A DNA stretch of 64,000 nucleotides. Source: Budorcas taxicolor (lineage: Eukaryota > Chordata > Mammalia > Artiodactyla > Bovidae). The stretch covers positions 121,180,622-121,244,621 of the forward strand of contig NC_068920.1 in assembly GCF_023091745.1 (NCBI RefSeq), written 5' to 3'. A program made the translations under genes and the position numbers. The stretch's first letter is position 1. Every line of letters begins with the position of its first letter. The notes beneath the pieces were generated by a model, which ran no database searches, had not been told where the DNA came from, and saw only the letters and a list, made by a program, of their open reading frames with translations. Shown one piece after another: positions 22,297-33,031 of the stretch.

Positions 22297-24235
22297 GGCC
22301 TTAGAGTGCCTGAAGAACTATGGACAGAGGTTCATAATATTGTACAGGAGGCAGCAAACACAACCATCCCAAAGAAAATGAAACATAAGAAGGCAAAGCG
22401 GTTGTCTGAGGAGGCTTTACAAATAGCAGAGGAAAGAAGAGAAGTGAAAAGCAAGGGAGAAAGGGAAAGCTGCACCTAACTAAATGCAGAGTTCCAGAGA
22501 ACAGCAAGTAGAGATAAGATTTTCTTCAATGAACAATGCAAAGAAATAGTGGAAAACAACAGAAGGGGAAAGACGAGAGATCTCTTTAAGATAACTGGAA
22601 ATATCAAAGGAACATTTCATGCAAAGGTGGGCACAATAAAGGACAGAAACAGTAAAGACCTAATAGAAGCAGGAGAGATTAGAAAGAGATCTCAAGAATA
22701 CACAGAACTGTACAAAAAAGATTTTCATGACCCGGATAACCACAAAGGTGTCGTCATTCACTCAGAGATAAACATTCTAGAGTGTGACATCAAGTAGGCC
22801 TTAGCAACAATATTGCCAATAAAACTAGTGGAGGTGATGGAATTCCAACAGAGCTATTTAAAATCCTAAAAGTTGATGCTATTAAAGTGCTGCACTCAAT
22901 ATGTCAGCAAAATTGAAAAAGCAGTGGCCACAGGACTGGAAAAAGTCCATCTTCATCCCAATTCCCAAGAAGGGTAGTGCTAAAGAATGTTCAAACTACT
23001 GGACAATTGCACTCATCTCCCATGCTAGTAAAGTTATGCTGAAAATCCTTCAATCTAGGCTTCAGCATTATGTGAACTGAGAAATTCCAGACATTCAAGC
23101 TGGGTTTAGAAAAGGCAGAGGAACTAGAGATCAAATCGCAAACATTCGCTGGATAACAGAGAAAGCAAGAGAATTCCAGAAAAACATCTACTTCTGCTTT
23201 ATTGACTACGCTAAAGCCTTTGACCGTGTGGATCATAACAAACTGGAAAACTCTTTACCTGTCTCCTGAGTATGTGGGTCAAGAAGCAACAGTTAGAACC
23301 TTATGTGGAACAAATGACAGGTTCAAAATTGAGAAAGGAGTACAAGTCTGTTTATTGTCACCCTGTTTAGTTTATATGCAGAATACATCATGCAAAATGC
23401 CAGGCTGGATGAGTTACATGCGGGAATCAAGACTGCTGGGAGAAATATAAACAACCTCAGAAATGCAGATGATATACCACTTTAATGGCAGAAAGTGAAG
23501 AGGAACTAAAAGCCTCTTGATGAGGGGGAAAGAGGAGAGGGAAAAAGACAGCGTAAAACTTAATAGGAAGAAAACTAAGATCACATGGTATCCGGTACCA
23601 TCACTTCATGGCAGATAGAAGGGGAAAACGTGGAAGCAGTGACAGATCCTCTTCTTGGGCTCTAAAATCACTGTGGATGGTGAACTGCAGCCATGAAATT
23701 GGAAGAAGATTGCTTCTGGGCAGGAAAGCTGTAACAAACCTAGACAGTGTATTAAAAAGCAAAGACATCACTTTGCTGACAAAGGCCCATATTGTCAAAG
23801 CTATGGTCTTTCCAGTAGTCACGTATGGATGTGAGATTTGGACCATAAAGAAGGCAGAGTGCTGAAAGAATTGATGTTTTCTAACTGGTGTTGGAGAAGA
23901 CTTGAGAGTCCCTTGGACTGCAAGGAGATCAAACTAGTCAATCCTAAAGGAAATCAACCCTGAATACTCATTGGAAGGACTGATGCTGAAGCTGAAGCTC
24001 CAATATTTTGGCCACCTGATGCGAGGAGTCAACTCACTGGAAAAGACCTTGATGCTGGGAAAGATTAAAGGCAGAAGAACAAGGCAACAGAGGATGAGAT
24101 AGTTGGATGGCATCACCAATTCTATGGACATGAACTTTGGCAAACTCCAAGAAGTGGTAAGGGACAGGGAAGCCTAGCGTGCTGAAGCCCGTGGGGTTGC
24201 AAAGAGTCAGACACGACGTGGCAACTGAACAACAA
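22297..24235 (+). mobile_element. BovB, 5'-truncated, inserted in Tigger
   Basis: Starts at ttagagtgcctgaagaacta and runs to the 3' end (gtggcaactgaacaacaaaa). The RT region has several deletions, including about 50 nt near 23250 and loss of bases in the GVRQG and YADD segments. No frame exceeds about 85 codons. Old copy. Confidence 0.92.
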
Positions 24236-24513
24236 AACTGTTTAACAAGTGCTATCGTCTGAGTCTTCAGTGAATTGTGGTAGTAAAATAAAAGACCACT
24301 GTTTACATATCACCATAACAAATAACAAAAAAGTTTGAAACATTGCAATTACTACCAAAATTTGACAAAAAGCCATGAAATAAGCAAATGCTATTGGAAA
24401 AATAGTGTGATGGACTTCCCTGAGGTAGGGGTGCAACAGACTTTTGACTTGTAAAATATGTAGTATCTATAAAGGACAGTGAAGTGGAGGTGCAATGAAA
24501 TAAGGTATACCTA
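24235..24513. mobile_element. Tigger-type DNA transposon, right part
   Basis: Continues the transposon: atcgtctgagtcttcagtga, aaaaagtttgaaacattgca, then the closing terminal repeat with gaaataaggtatacctat. Together with the left part it frames the BovB. Confidence 0.85.
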
Positions 24514-24539
24514 TATAATCATCCCATACCATTTTCATA

Positions 24540-25367
24540 TATTCATTAAAAATTAAAAGTATTTCCTAGTTTCTCTTGTGATTTCTTCTTTGAATGACAC
24601 TTTCACTATAGCACTGTTTCATATGCTGTTAGTTGGGAAATTTGTATATATATGTATGTTACTGACATAATTTAATTCCTTTGGTGTCATATTTCAGTCT
24701 TCTAAAGTGTATTGTGCTTTACTTTACGGACCAGCAGACAGTCTATGTTTAGTTATTATCCCATAGACATTTGAAAAGAATGTGCATTCTAAAGTTGTTG
24801 GATATAAGTTCAAAAACTGTTGGTTTAAGCTGGTTAGAGGGTTCACATTACCTTTTTTGGATTTTTTTTTTTTTAGTATTTATTTTTTGAATACTGCATT
24901 TGTCTGTTTCTCTTTTTTGTTGTCGGCTTTTGCTTCATATATTTGAAGTTCAGTTATTTAGTACATAAACATTTAGAAATATGTCTTTCTACTTAACTTT
25001 ATCACAAGTGTCCTTTTTTATCTCTGGTAATACTTCGTCGTGAAATCTAATTTGTCTGATACCTTAATGTTTGCAGGGTATTATCTTTATAATTTCAATC
25101 TATTTTGCCATAATAACTTAAGTGTTTCGTCTTAGAGACAGAATATAATTAGGTCTTGCTTTTTATCCAGTTCCACAATCTTGGACTTAAAAAAATTCAG
25201 TCTCTAGTTTTTAATTGTTGTGTGAATTTAATTGAATTTACTATAATTATAAATATTTGGGTTTAAGTATCATGGGTCTTACCAGCATCTTGTTTTGTTT
25301 GCTATCTGTTACCCTGTACTGCCCTCTTTGGGGTTCAGTACTTTTAAAGTGTTTTTGCATTTCTGTC
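24540..25367 (-). mobile_element. Old L1 ORF2, antisense (left of SINE)
   Basis: Antisense L1 words ggaccagcagacagtctatg, then ttgaaaagaatgtgcattct and gcttttgcttcatatatttg appear in L1 order. Heavily decayed. It appears to continue beyond the CHR SINE as the 25.7-27.5 kb L1. Confidence 0.75.
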
Positions 25368-25378
25368 TTGACTTTTTA

Positions 25379-25676
25379 TTTTTTACTTTTGGCTGTGCTG
25401 GGTCTTCGCTGCTGTGCGGGCTCTTCTCCAGTTGCAGCAAGTGGGGCTACCCTCTAGTTGTGGTGCATGGGCTTCTCACTGCAGTAGACTTTCTCTTCAA
25501 GAGCACGGGCTCTAGGCACAAGGGCTTCAGGAGTTGTAGAGCATAGGCTCGACAGTTGTGGAGACAGCTTAGATGCTCCGTGACATTTGGGATCTTCCTG
25601 GATCAGGGATTGAACCCACATCTCTTGCACTGGCAGGTGGACTCTTCACCATGAGCCACCAGGGAAGCCTTCTCTA
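25379..25676 (-). mobile_element. CHR-type tRNA SINE, long form, antisense
   Basis: Ends in antisense tRNA head words (gagccaccagggaagcct) and contains ggctgtgctgggtcttcgct, then ggggctaccctctagttgtg. Perfect 11-bp duplication ttgacttttta at 25368-25378 and 25677-25687. It splits the old antisense L1. Confidence 0.88.
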
Positions 25677-25687
25677 TTGACTTTTTA

Positions 25688-27500
25688 AAGTTGCATATCT
25701 ACTTAAAATTTTGAGAAAATCATCTAGGCACTATAACATGCTGTCTTATCACAGTTTATTTAGAATAATATTATACCACTACAGGTAAAATGTACAAGCA
25801 TTACAACAGTGTAATTTTTATTTACCCCAACTCCTTATGATATTATTTCATATCTATATATAACTACAATAGTGTATTGTTGGTACCTTTACTCTAAACA
25901 GTTAAAGACATTTTTCCACTAGGAAAAATAGTTTTATTAGAAGTATTTTAATAATACTTTTATGGATTTTGTTAAGAAAATACTTTTATTGTTAATATTT
26001 ACCATCTCCAGAGCTCTTCATTCTTTTATGTAGATCCACATTTGTTAGCATATTTGTTCTACCTGAAGAATTTCCTTGTGGTGCAGGAATTTTTCTTGTG
26101 GTTCAGATCTGCTGGTGTTGAGCTGTCTCAGCTTTTATTTATTCAAAAGTCTCTTTACTTCATTCTCATTTTAGAATAAATTTCACTGGATATAAAATTG
26201 TGTTGAAAGTTTCGATTTTTTTCAGTACTTATGCTCCATTATCTTCTATCATCATTGCTTCTGATGAGAAGACAGCCATAATTCTTATTAACTGCTAATA
26301 CTTTTACATAAATTTTTTACGGGTATTTTAAAGATTTTTCTCTTCATCATTGGTTTCAGTATTTTGGATACTGTGCCAAGATATTGTGGGCCTGGGTAAA
26401 GCTGCCTTCTGTTTGGAGCTCACTGAGCTTCTTGTGTCTGTAGACTAACTTCTTTCACCAATTACATATGTTTTATAGAGTACTTGATTTTGTCTCACCT
26501 GTTACTGAGGCTTTGTTCATTTTTGCAGTGTTTTCTTTCTTTTCTTCAAATTGGATGATCTCTGTTGAACTATCCTCCTATTCACTAATCTTTTATTATA
26601 TGGGGCCAATACTTTTTAAAGTAGAATTTTTCATTTTAGATTTCATATTTTTCATTTCTAGAATTCCTCCCCTCCTACTTTCTTAGTTTGTGTCTCTGCT
26701 AAAAATCCCTATATATTCAGTAATTATGTTCTTTTAAAATCCTTGAACATGTTTATAACAGCTGCTCCAAAGTGCTTGTCTCCCCATCTCAATCTCTTGG
26801 TCATCTTAGGGTCTGCTACTATTAGCTTCTTTTTCTCTTCATAATACATCACATTTCCCTGCTTCTTCAAAAACGTAGTAATATATTTATGCTGGACATT
26901 GTGGATGTCACATTGTAGGGAGTTTAGATTATACTGTCTTTCTTTAAAGGATATTGAATCTTTTGTACTAACAAGCATTAAATTAGTGGTAGATTACTTT
27001 GATCCTGCCAAGTTGGTTTTATGATTTTTAAAGGCAATTTTGTAAATTGTCATAGGATGTGGCCCTTATTCTTAAAGGATGACATTTCTGGGGTTTCATA
27101 TAAATGCTCAGAGGTTGCTTCACTTTGGCTGAACCAGAATTAAAGCATTTCTCAGCACTGTGCAGCATCTCCATTCAGCTCTATGTCACAGTAGAGCTCT
27201 TTGATAAGCTTTGTCTACTGGGTCCCCACTCTTCACACAGATTCTCCCTTTCTGGTATCTTGCACCGCAAATTCTAGAACCCTCAACATCCCTGAATTCT
27301 GAACTCTTATCTCTTGCTCTTCAGCTGAGTGACATCACTGGTCTCTGCTCTGGAAATAGCATACAGGGCTCATCTGTGTATTCTCCACTTATTGAGGATC
27401 ATGGTCCTGCTGTCCTTACTGTACACTGCCTAAATACAGTTTTCTTATATATTTTGTCCAGTTTTACAGTAAGCGGACAAGTCTGAGAACCAATTTGTCC
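25688..27500 (-). mobile_element. Old L1, ORF1 and 5' region, antisense
   Basis: Antisense order from ORF2/ORF1 (ttcactggatataaaattgt) through a segment with gaacatgtttataacagctg, ttggtcatcttagggtctgc and, near 27.1-27.5 kb, 5' region words. This is an L1M/L1ME-age element running with its 3' end to the left. Frames such as 26978-26724 are incidental. Confidence 0.65.
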
Positions 27501-27869
27501 ATTGTGTGGAAGGGGAAGATTCCTCTTTCCCTATTTTAAATCAGTTGAACCACTATTAATTATATCATTTTCTTCTTTGTTTGAATTTAGTAAGAAACAA
27601 CACTGAACTATAGGGACCAGTGAGAAGCTGACTTTTCTGCAGGACAAGAGATTGAGTATTCCAATAAATGGGGTTCTGTAAATCATTCAGGGTAGATCAG
27701 ATTGTCATGTAGGTTGTCATTCTACAAAAAGTAGTCTTACTGAAATCTTTGTATATTTTCATAAAGAATAAAAAGAAAAGACTAGCTTTCTTTGACTTAG
27801 TTATGAGTAGTTATCAAGTCATAAATTACTAAGCTTTGGGAAACTTTCTAATCTTTATATGAGCAGTTT
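27501..27869. other. No feature recognised
   Basis: AT-rich DNA without supportable features. Confidence 0.4.
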
Positions 27870-28070
27870 GGTATAATTGGAAATGGCATAGATTTTATAA
27901 TCAAACATAAACATTTCTGACTTTGAATCATGATTTTCAGTTTTCCTTATCAATTTATCAACTATAAAATAGGCATAATAATTCTACTGGTTAGGATTAT
28001 TATGCAAATTGAATAATAACATACATAGCCTTGGTATAATACAGCCATTTTGCAGTTGATTAAGAAGTGT
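27870..28070 (+). mobile_element. MIR SINE, degraded
   Basis: MIR-like order: ctgactttgaatcatgattt, then a tcagttttccttatcaattt segment and aactataaaataggcataat followed by ggattattatgcaaattgaa. Old and divergent. Confidence 0.6.
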
Positions 28071-28845
28071 TAATTCCTTTAATGTTTTAAGCTGTAATGA
28101 TTTTGTTACTGGTAATCATAAAGCACAGCTATAAATTTAAGCAAGCATAAAAACAAGTATCTTCTACTGTTAAAAAAAGAAAGACTTGCATTATTCATCC
28201 TACAAGACTAAAACAATTCTTTAAATGGAAGAGCTAAAATTTTATTTTTTTTTACTTTCTTTGAAATGAGTTAAAATTGGAAAAAAATTAGGTTTTACTC
28301 TTTGAATGCTTTTACTTGGAGAGATGGACCCTAGTATACAACATTTTATAGAGTTTTATTTGATCCATTTTGGACACAAAATTGATGACATGTCGTGCTT
28401 AAAAGTAGTATTTGTGACATTTAAGGCTCTTAGTGATTAATAGTTCAAACATAATAGCACATTTCAGGGAGTTATACAGAATTAGAAAGCAGCTAGTGCC
28501 AAGTTTAACACTTGTAACTGACCTTCAAAAAATATACTGAAAACTTCTGATTCCAGTTATCCATTTAAGAATATATAAGAGGATACTCTTGCTGATAACA
28601 ACTAGAACAGCTCAATAAAATAATTTTTTAAATTGTTTGTGTTTTTGAAGACACTGGAGACCTACCAAGGCAGTATTTGAATGACCAAGATCCTAGACAG
28701 AAGCAAAGCCCAGAGAGGTCAGTCTGACATTTGGTGCTGCTTTTGCTTTCAAAGCATTTGCAGATTTGTAATTGGTGGCTCAGAGGCTGAGAAACTTAGC
28801 AGAAAGCAGTGTTTGAAAAGTTGACAAACCACACAGAGCTCTAGG
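28071..28845. other. No feature recognised
   Basis: About 770 bp of AT-rich DNA with no gene or named repeat. Confidence 0.4.
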
Positions 28846-28849
28846 TAAG

Positions 28850-29511
28850 AGCCAGGCTCCTCTGTCCTAAACTTTCTCCCAGAGTTTGCTCAGTTTCATG
28901 CCCATTGAGTCGGTGATGCTATCTAACCATCTCATCGTCTACTGCCCTCTTCTCCTTTTATCTTCAATCTTTCCCTGTCTCAGGGTCTTATCCAATGAGA
29001 CGGCTCTTTGCATCACGTGGCCAAAGTATTGGAGCTTTAGCTTCGGCATCAGTCCTTCCAATGAAAATTCAGGGCTGATTTCCTTTAGGACTGAATGGTT
29101 TAATCTCTGTGCAGTCCAAGGGACTCTGAAGAGTCTTCTCCAACACCACAATTCAAAAGCATCAATGCTTTGGCACTCAGCCTTTATGGTCCAACTCTCA
29201 CATCTGTACATGACTACTAGAAAAACCACAGCTTTGACTATATGGACCTTTGTCAGTAAAGTGATGTCTTCGTTTTTTAATCCGTTGTCTAGGTTTGTCA
29301 TAGCTTTCCTATAAAGGAGCAAGCATCTTTAATTTCATGACTGCAGTAACTGTCCACAGTGATTTTGGAAAGGAAAGGAGTACAACAAGAATACATATTG
29401 TCATCCTGCTTATTTAACTTATATACAGAATACATTATGCAAATGATGGGCTGGATGATACACACACAAAAGCCGGAATCAAGATTGCCAAGAGAAATAA
29501 AAACAACCTCA
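28850..29511 (-). mobile_element. BovB with 5' inversion, left and first inverted part
   Basis: 28850-29366 is BovB 3' sequence in antisense, lacking about the last 60 nt. At about 29366 it turns into BovB RT sequence in sense (ggaaaggagtacaacaagaa, LSSCLF frame). The sense arm is cut at 29512 by a younger BovB and continues at 30865. The turn occurs at words ccaaaatcactgtggac, the same words at which the sense arm ends near 31070, as expected for twin priming with a small overlap. Confidence 0.85.
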
Positions 29512-29522
29512 GATATGCAAAT

Positions 29523-30853
29523 AAGTTCAGTTCAGTTCAATCACTCAGTCGTGTCCGACTCTTTGCGACCCCATGAATCGCAACACGCCAGGCCTCCCTC
29601 TCCATCACCAACTCCCGGAGTTCACTCAGACTCACGTCCATCGAGTCAGTGATGCCATCCAGCCATCACGTCCATCGAGTCAGTGATGCCATCCAGCCAT
29701 CTCATCCTCTGTTGTCCCCTTTTCCTCCTGCCCCCAATCCCTCCAAGCATCAGAGTCTTTTCCAGTGAGTCAACTCTGCATGAGGTGGCCAAAGTACTGG
29801 ACTTTCAGCTTTAGCATCATTCCTTCCAAAGAAATCCCAGGGCTGATCTCCTTCAGAATGGACTGGTTGGATCTCCTTGCAGTCCCAGGGACTCTCAAGA
29901 GTCTTCTCCAACACCACAGTTCAAAAGCATCAATTCTTTGGCACTCAGCCTTCTTCACAGTCCAACTCTCGCATCCATACATGACCATAGGAAAAACCAT
30001 AGCCTTGACTAGACGGATCTTTGTTGGCAACGTAATGTCTCTGCTTTTGAATATGCTGTCTAGGTTGGTCATAACTTTTCTTCCAAGGAGTAAGTGTCTT
30101 CTAATTTCATGGCTGCAGTCACCATCTGCAGTGATTTTGGAGCCCAAAAAACTAAAGTCTGACACTGTTTCCCCATGTATTTGCCATGGAGTGATGGGAC
30201 CGGATGCCATGATCTTCGTTTCCTGAATGTTGAGCTTTAAGCCAACTTTTTCACTCTCCTCTTTCACTTTCATCAAGAGACTTTTTAGCTCCTCTTTGCT
30301 TTCTGCCGTAAGGGTGGTATCATCTGCATATCTGAAGTTATTGATATTTCTCCCAGCAATCTTGATTCCAGCTTGTGTTTCTTCCAGTCCAGCGTGTCTC
30401 ATGATGTACTCTGCATAGAAGTTAAAAAAGCAGGGTGACAATATACAGCCTTGACGTACGCCTTCTCCTATTTGGAACCAGTCTGTTATTCCATGTCCAG
30501 TTCTAACTGCTGCTTCCTGACCTGCATGCAGATTTCTCAAGAGGCAGGTCAGGTGGTCTGGTATTCCCATCTCTCTCAGAATTTTCCACAGTTTATCGTG
30601 ATCCACACAGTCAAAGGCTTTGGCATAGTCAATAAAGCAGAAATAGATGTTTTTCGGGAACTCTCTTGCTTTTTCCATGATCCAGCAGATGTTGGCAATT
30701 TGATCTCTGGTTCCTCTGCCTTTTCTAAAACCAGCTTGAACATCAGGAAATTCATGGTTCACATATTGCTGAAGCCTGGCTTGGAGAATTTTGAGCATTA
30801 CTTTACTAGCATGTGAGATGAGTGCAATTGTGTGGTAGTTTGAGCATTCTTTG
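29523..30853 (-). mobile_element. Younger BovB nested in the inverted BovB
   Basis: 5'-truncated BovB with its 3' end at 29523 (gttcagttcagttcaatcac) and 5' edge at 30853. It is flanked by gatatgcaaat at 29512-29522 and 30854-30864, an 11-bp duplication of the host BovB. Its 342-codon frame is unbroken over most of the RT, so this is among the youngest BovB copies here. A 34-bp tandem duplication lies at 29633-29700. Confidence 0.93.
29770..30798 (-). pseudogene. BovB reverse transcriptase, C-terminal two thirds, open
   Basis: 342 codons without a stop, holding FRKGRGTRDQIANI, DYAKAFDCVD, GVRQGCILSPC, the catalytic YADD, and the C-terminal ELWCWRRLLRVPG. The endonuclease and the start of the RT are missing through 5' truncation. 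It ends at an early stop after YFGHLMQS, before the usual end of the protein. No promoter, so it is unlikely to be translated. It would lack the nicking activity needed for transposition. Confidence 0.85.
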
Positions 30854-30864
30854 GATATGCAAAT

Positions 30865-31078
30865 GATGACTGTCTAATGGTAGAAAGTGAAGAGGTATTA
30901 AAGAGCCTCTTGATGAAGGTGAAAGAGGAGAGTGAAAAAGGCGGCTTGAAACTCGACATTCAAAAAAACTAAGATTATGGCATCTGGTCCCATCACCCCA
31001 TGGCAAACAGAAGCAGAAAAAGTAGAAGCAGTGACAGATTTTATTTCCTTGGGCTCCAAAATCACTGTGGACACTGAC
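30865..31078 (+). mobile_element. BovB inverted arm, continuation
   Basis: Sense BovB text resumes after the nested element (gaaagtgaagaggtattaaa, GPITPWQ frame) and ends at aaaatcactgtggacactga. It belongs to the twin-primed insert that starts at 28850. Confidence 0.85.
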
Positions 31079-31599
31079 TGGGCTAAGGTTACAAAGTTAG
31101 CAGTGTCTGCTGAGGAGGTAGAGCTTTAGGCTGGGACTCCCAAAGGGCTACAGTCTTGATTAAAGTATAAAGTGGAAATACACTCTCAGACTGAAACTCA
31201 GCTCAAACAAACTCAATTCCAGAATAGATTAAAATGTAGTTTAACCTTTAACCTAACTATTATACTTGCCAGAAACAAAGTAAATTCTTTCTGGAGGAAA
31301 ATAATATCATACATAGTCTCAAATTATCACTAAATTTTTAAAATCTTATGTCCAAAATTCAATTTAAAAAAGGTAAGAGTAAATAACCCCCAAACAACAG
31401 CAACTACCAAAAGGCTTACCAAAAAGGCATTAGTCTGGAGAAAAAGAGGAAAAATACACTAATAAAAGAGAAAAACGGAATAAATATAGTTAATACAAAG
31501 AAGGGCAAGAATGGTTAGGTGAAAGAACATATAATAAGTCGGAGAAACAGAAAAGAAATAGCATACTGTTTTTTATGTCATATGTCAACTAAATGATTC
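31079..31599. other. No feature recognised
   Basis: A-rich DNA, possibly an old L1 5' or ORF1 remnant, but not supportable. Confidence 0.35.
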
Positions 31600-31865
31600 A
31601 ATTATAGATAGACTGCCTTTTCTTTTTCTTGGTTGTTTCCTTTGCTGGGCAGAAACTTTCTGGTTTGACATAGTCCTGCTTATATATTTTAGCTTTCACT
31701 GCCTTTGCTTTTGGTGTCTTACTCAAAAAAATTACTGCCAAGACCATTGTCAAAGGGCTTTTTCTCAACGTTTTCTTCTAGGAGTTTTATGATTCCAGGT
31801 ATTGCATGTAACTCTGTAACCCATTTTGAGTTTTTTTTGTGAGTGGACCCAGTTCCATTCTTTTG
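31600..31865 (-). mobile_element. Old L1 ORF2 fragment, antisense (left of BOV-A2)
   Basis: Antisense words tggttgtttcctttgctggg, then cattttgagttttttttgtg and cagttccattcttttgcatg. It resumes after the SINE at about 32124. Confidence 0.75.
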
Positions 31866-32123
31866 CATGGCACCTCACTCCAGTACTCTTGCCGGGAAAA
31901 TCCCATGGATGGAGGAGCCTGGTAGGCTGCAGTCCATGGTGTCGCCAAGAGTTGGACACGACTGAGCGACTTCACTTTCACTTTTCACTTTCATGCACTG
32001 GAGAAGGAAATGGCAACCCACTCCAGTGTTCTTGCCTGGAGAATCCCAGGGATGGCAGAGCCTTGTGGGTTGCCGTCTATGGAGTCGCACAGAGTCGGAC
32101 ATGACTGAAGCAACTTAGCAGCA
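31866..32123 (+). mobile_element. BOV-A2 SINE in old L1
   Basis: Two Bov-A monomers (cactccagtactcttgccgg, then cactccagtgttcttgcctg), linker cactttcatgcactggagaa, end caacttagcagcat. No clean duplication found. Confidence 0.92.
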
Positions 32124-32287
32124 TCCACTTTTCTCATCACCGTTTACTGAAGAGACTATCCTCTTCCCATTGTGTATTTCTGGTACCCCTGTCAAAGATT
32201 AGTAAACAGTATATGCATAGGTTTACTGCTAGGCTCTCTATTCTGTTCCATTGGTCTCTATGCCTGCTTTTATACCAGTACCATTAA
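32124..32287 (-). mobile_element. Old L1 ORF2 fragment, antisense (right of BOV-A2)
   Basis: Continues the L1: cttttctcatcaccgtttac, then ctattctgttccattggtct and tttataccagtaccatt. Confidence 0.75.
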
Positions 32288-32744
32288 AATATGGAATACA
32301 ATGTAACCATTAAAGTAATGATATAGATCTGTATTTATTTTATAGAAAACTGTCACTGTAACATTGCTGAATGAAAAAATTCTAGCCGTAAATAAAATGT
32401 TTAATATAGAGACTTACATAGAGAAATACTTTAAAGGATGTTCATTTCTGCATAAGAAAATTCCAAGTGATTTTTTTACTTTTCGTTCTTTATATTTTAT
32501 GGTATTATTTTTTATTATTATTTAGTCCTATAATCAAAAATTTTATTTTCATCTGAGGGCTTCCTGAATCAATGATTTTGCTTACAAAGTATATTATCCT
32601 ATATATTCATAAGATTTGGGTCCTGTTTCAGGTTATTATTTCTTGCAACTGGCATGTAAAAGTCATCTCTTACTAGTAACAACACATGATATCTCTTTAG
32701 TACTTCCTAGTTTACAGAGTACTTTCAATACAATATCTGCACAG
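32288..32744. other. No feature recognised
   Basis: AT-rich DNA without supportable features. Confidence 0.4.
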
Positions 32745-33025
32745 AGACTCAAAAACAATCTCAAAATGGATTAAAAACCTAAATATGACACCAGATACTA
32801 TAAAACTCTTAGAGGAAAACACAGGCAAAATACTCTTGTGTAAATTGTGGCAATATTTTTTGGATCCATCTCGTAAAGTGAAGAAAACAAAAGCAAAGAT
32901 AAACAAGTGGGACCTAATTAAACTTAAAAACCTTTGCACAGGAAAGAAAACCATTCACAAAATAAAAAGGCAACCTAGTAAACGGAGAAAATATTTGCAA
33001 ATGATATAACCAGTAAGGGGTTAAT
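32745..33025 (+). mobile_element. Old L1 ORF2, sense, left part of a split element
   Basis: Encodes a decayed ORF2 C-terminal segment (KLLEENTGKILL, KAKINKWDLIKLKN in one 74-codon frame) and stops at ggggttaatattcat. The same L1 resumes at 44314, over 11 kb away, with words that follow directly in the L1 order (cagaagaattgaatagacaa). Confidence 0.8.
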
Positions 33026-33031
33026 ATTCAT

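Noticed and set aside
26724..26978. 84-codon minus frame
   Set aside because: Sense frame of a decayed old L1 ORF1 region, too short and broken.
27211..27486. 91-codon plus frame that looks protein-like
   Set aside because: It lies in antisense old L1 5' sequence; no splice sites or conservation clue.
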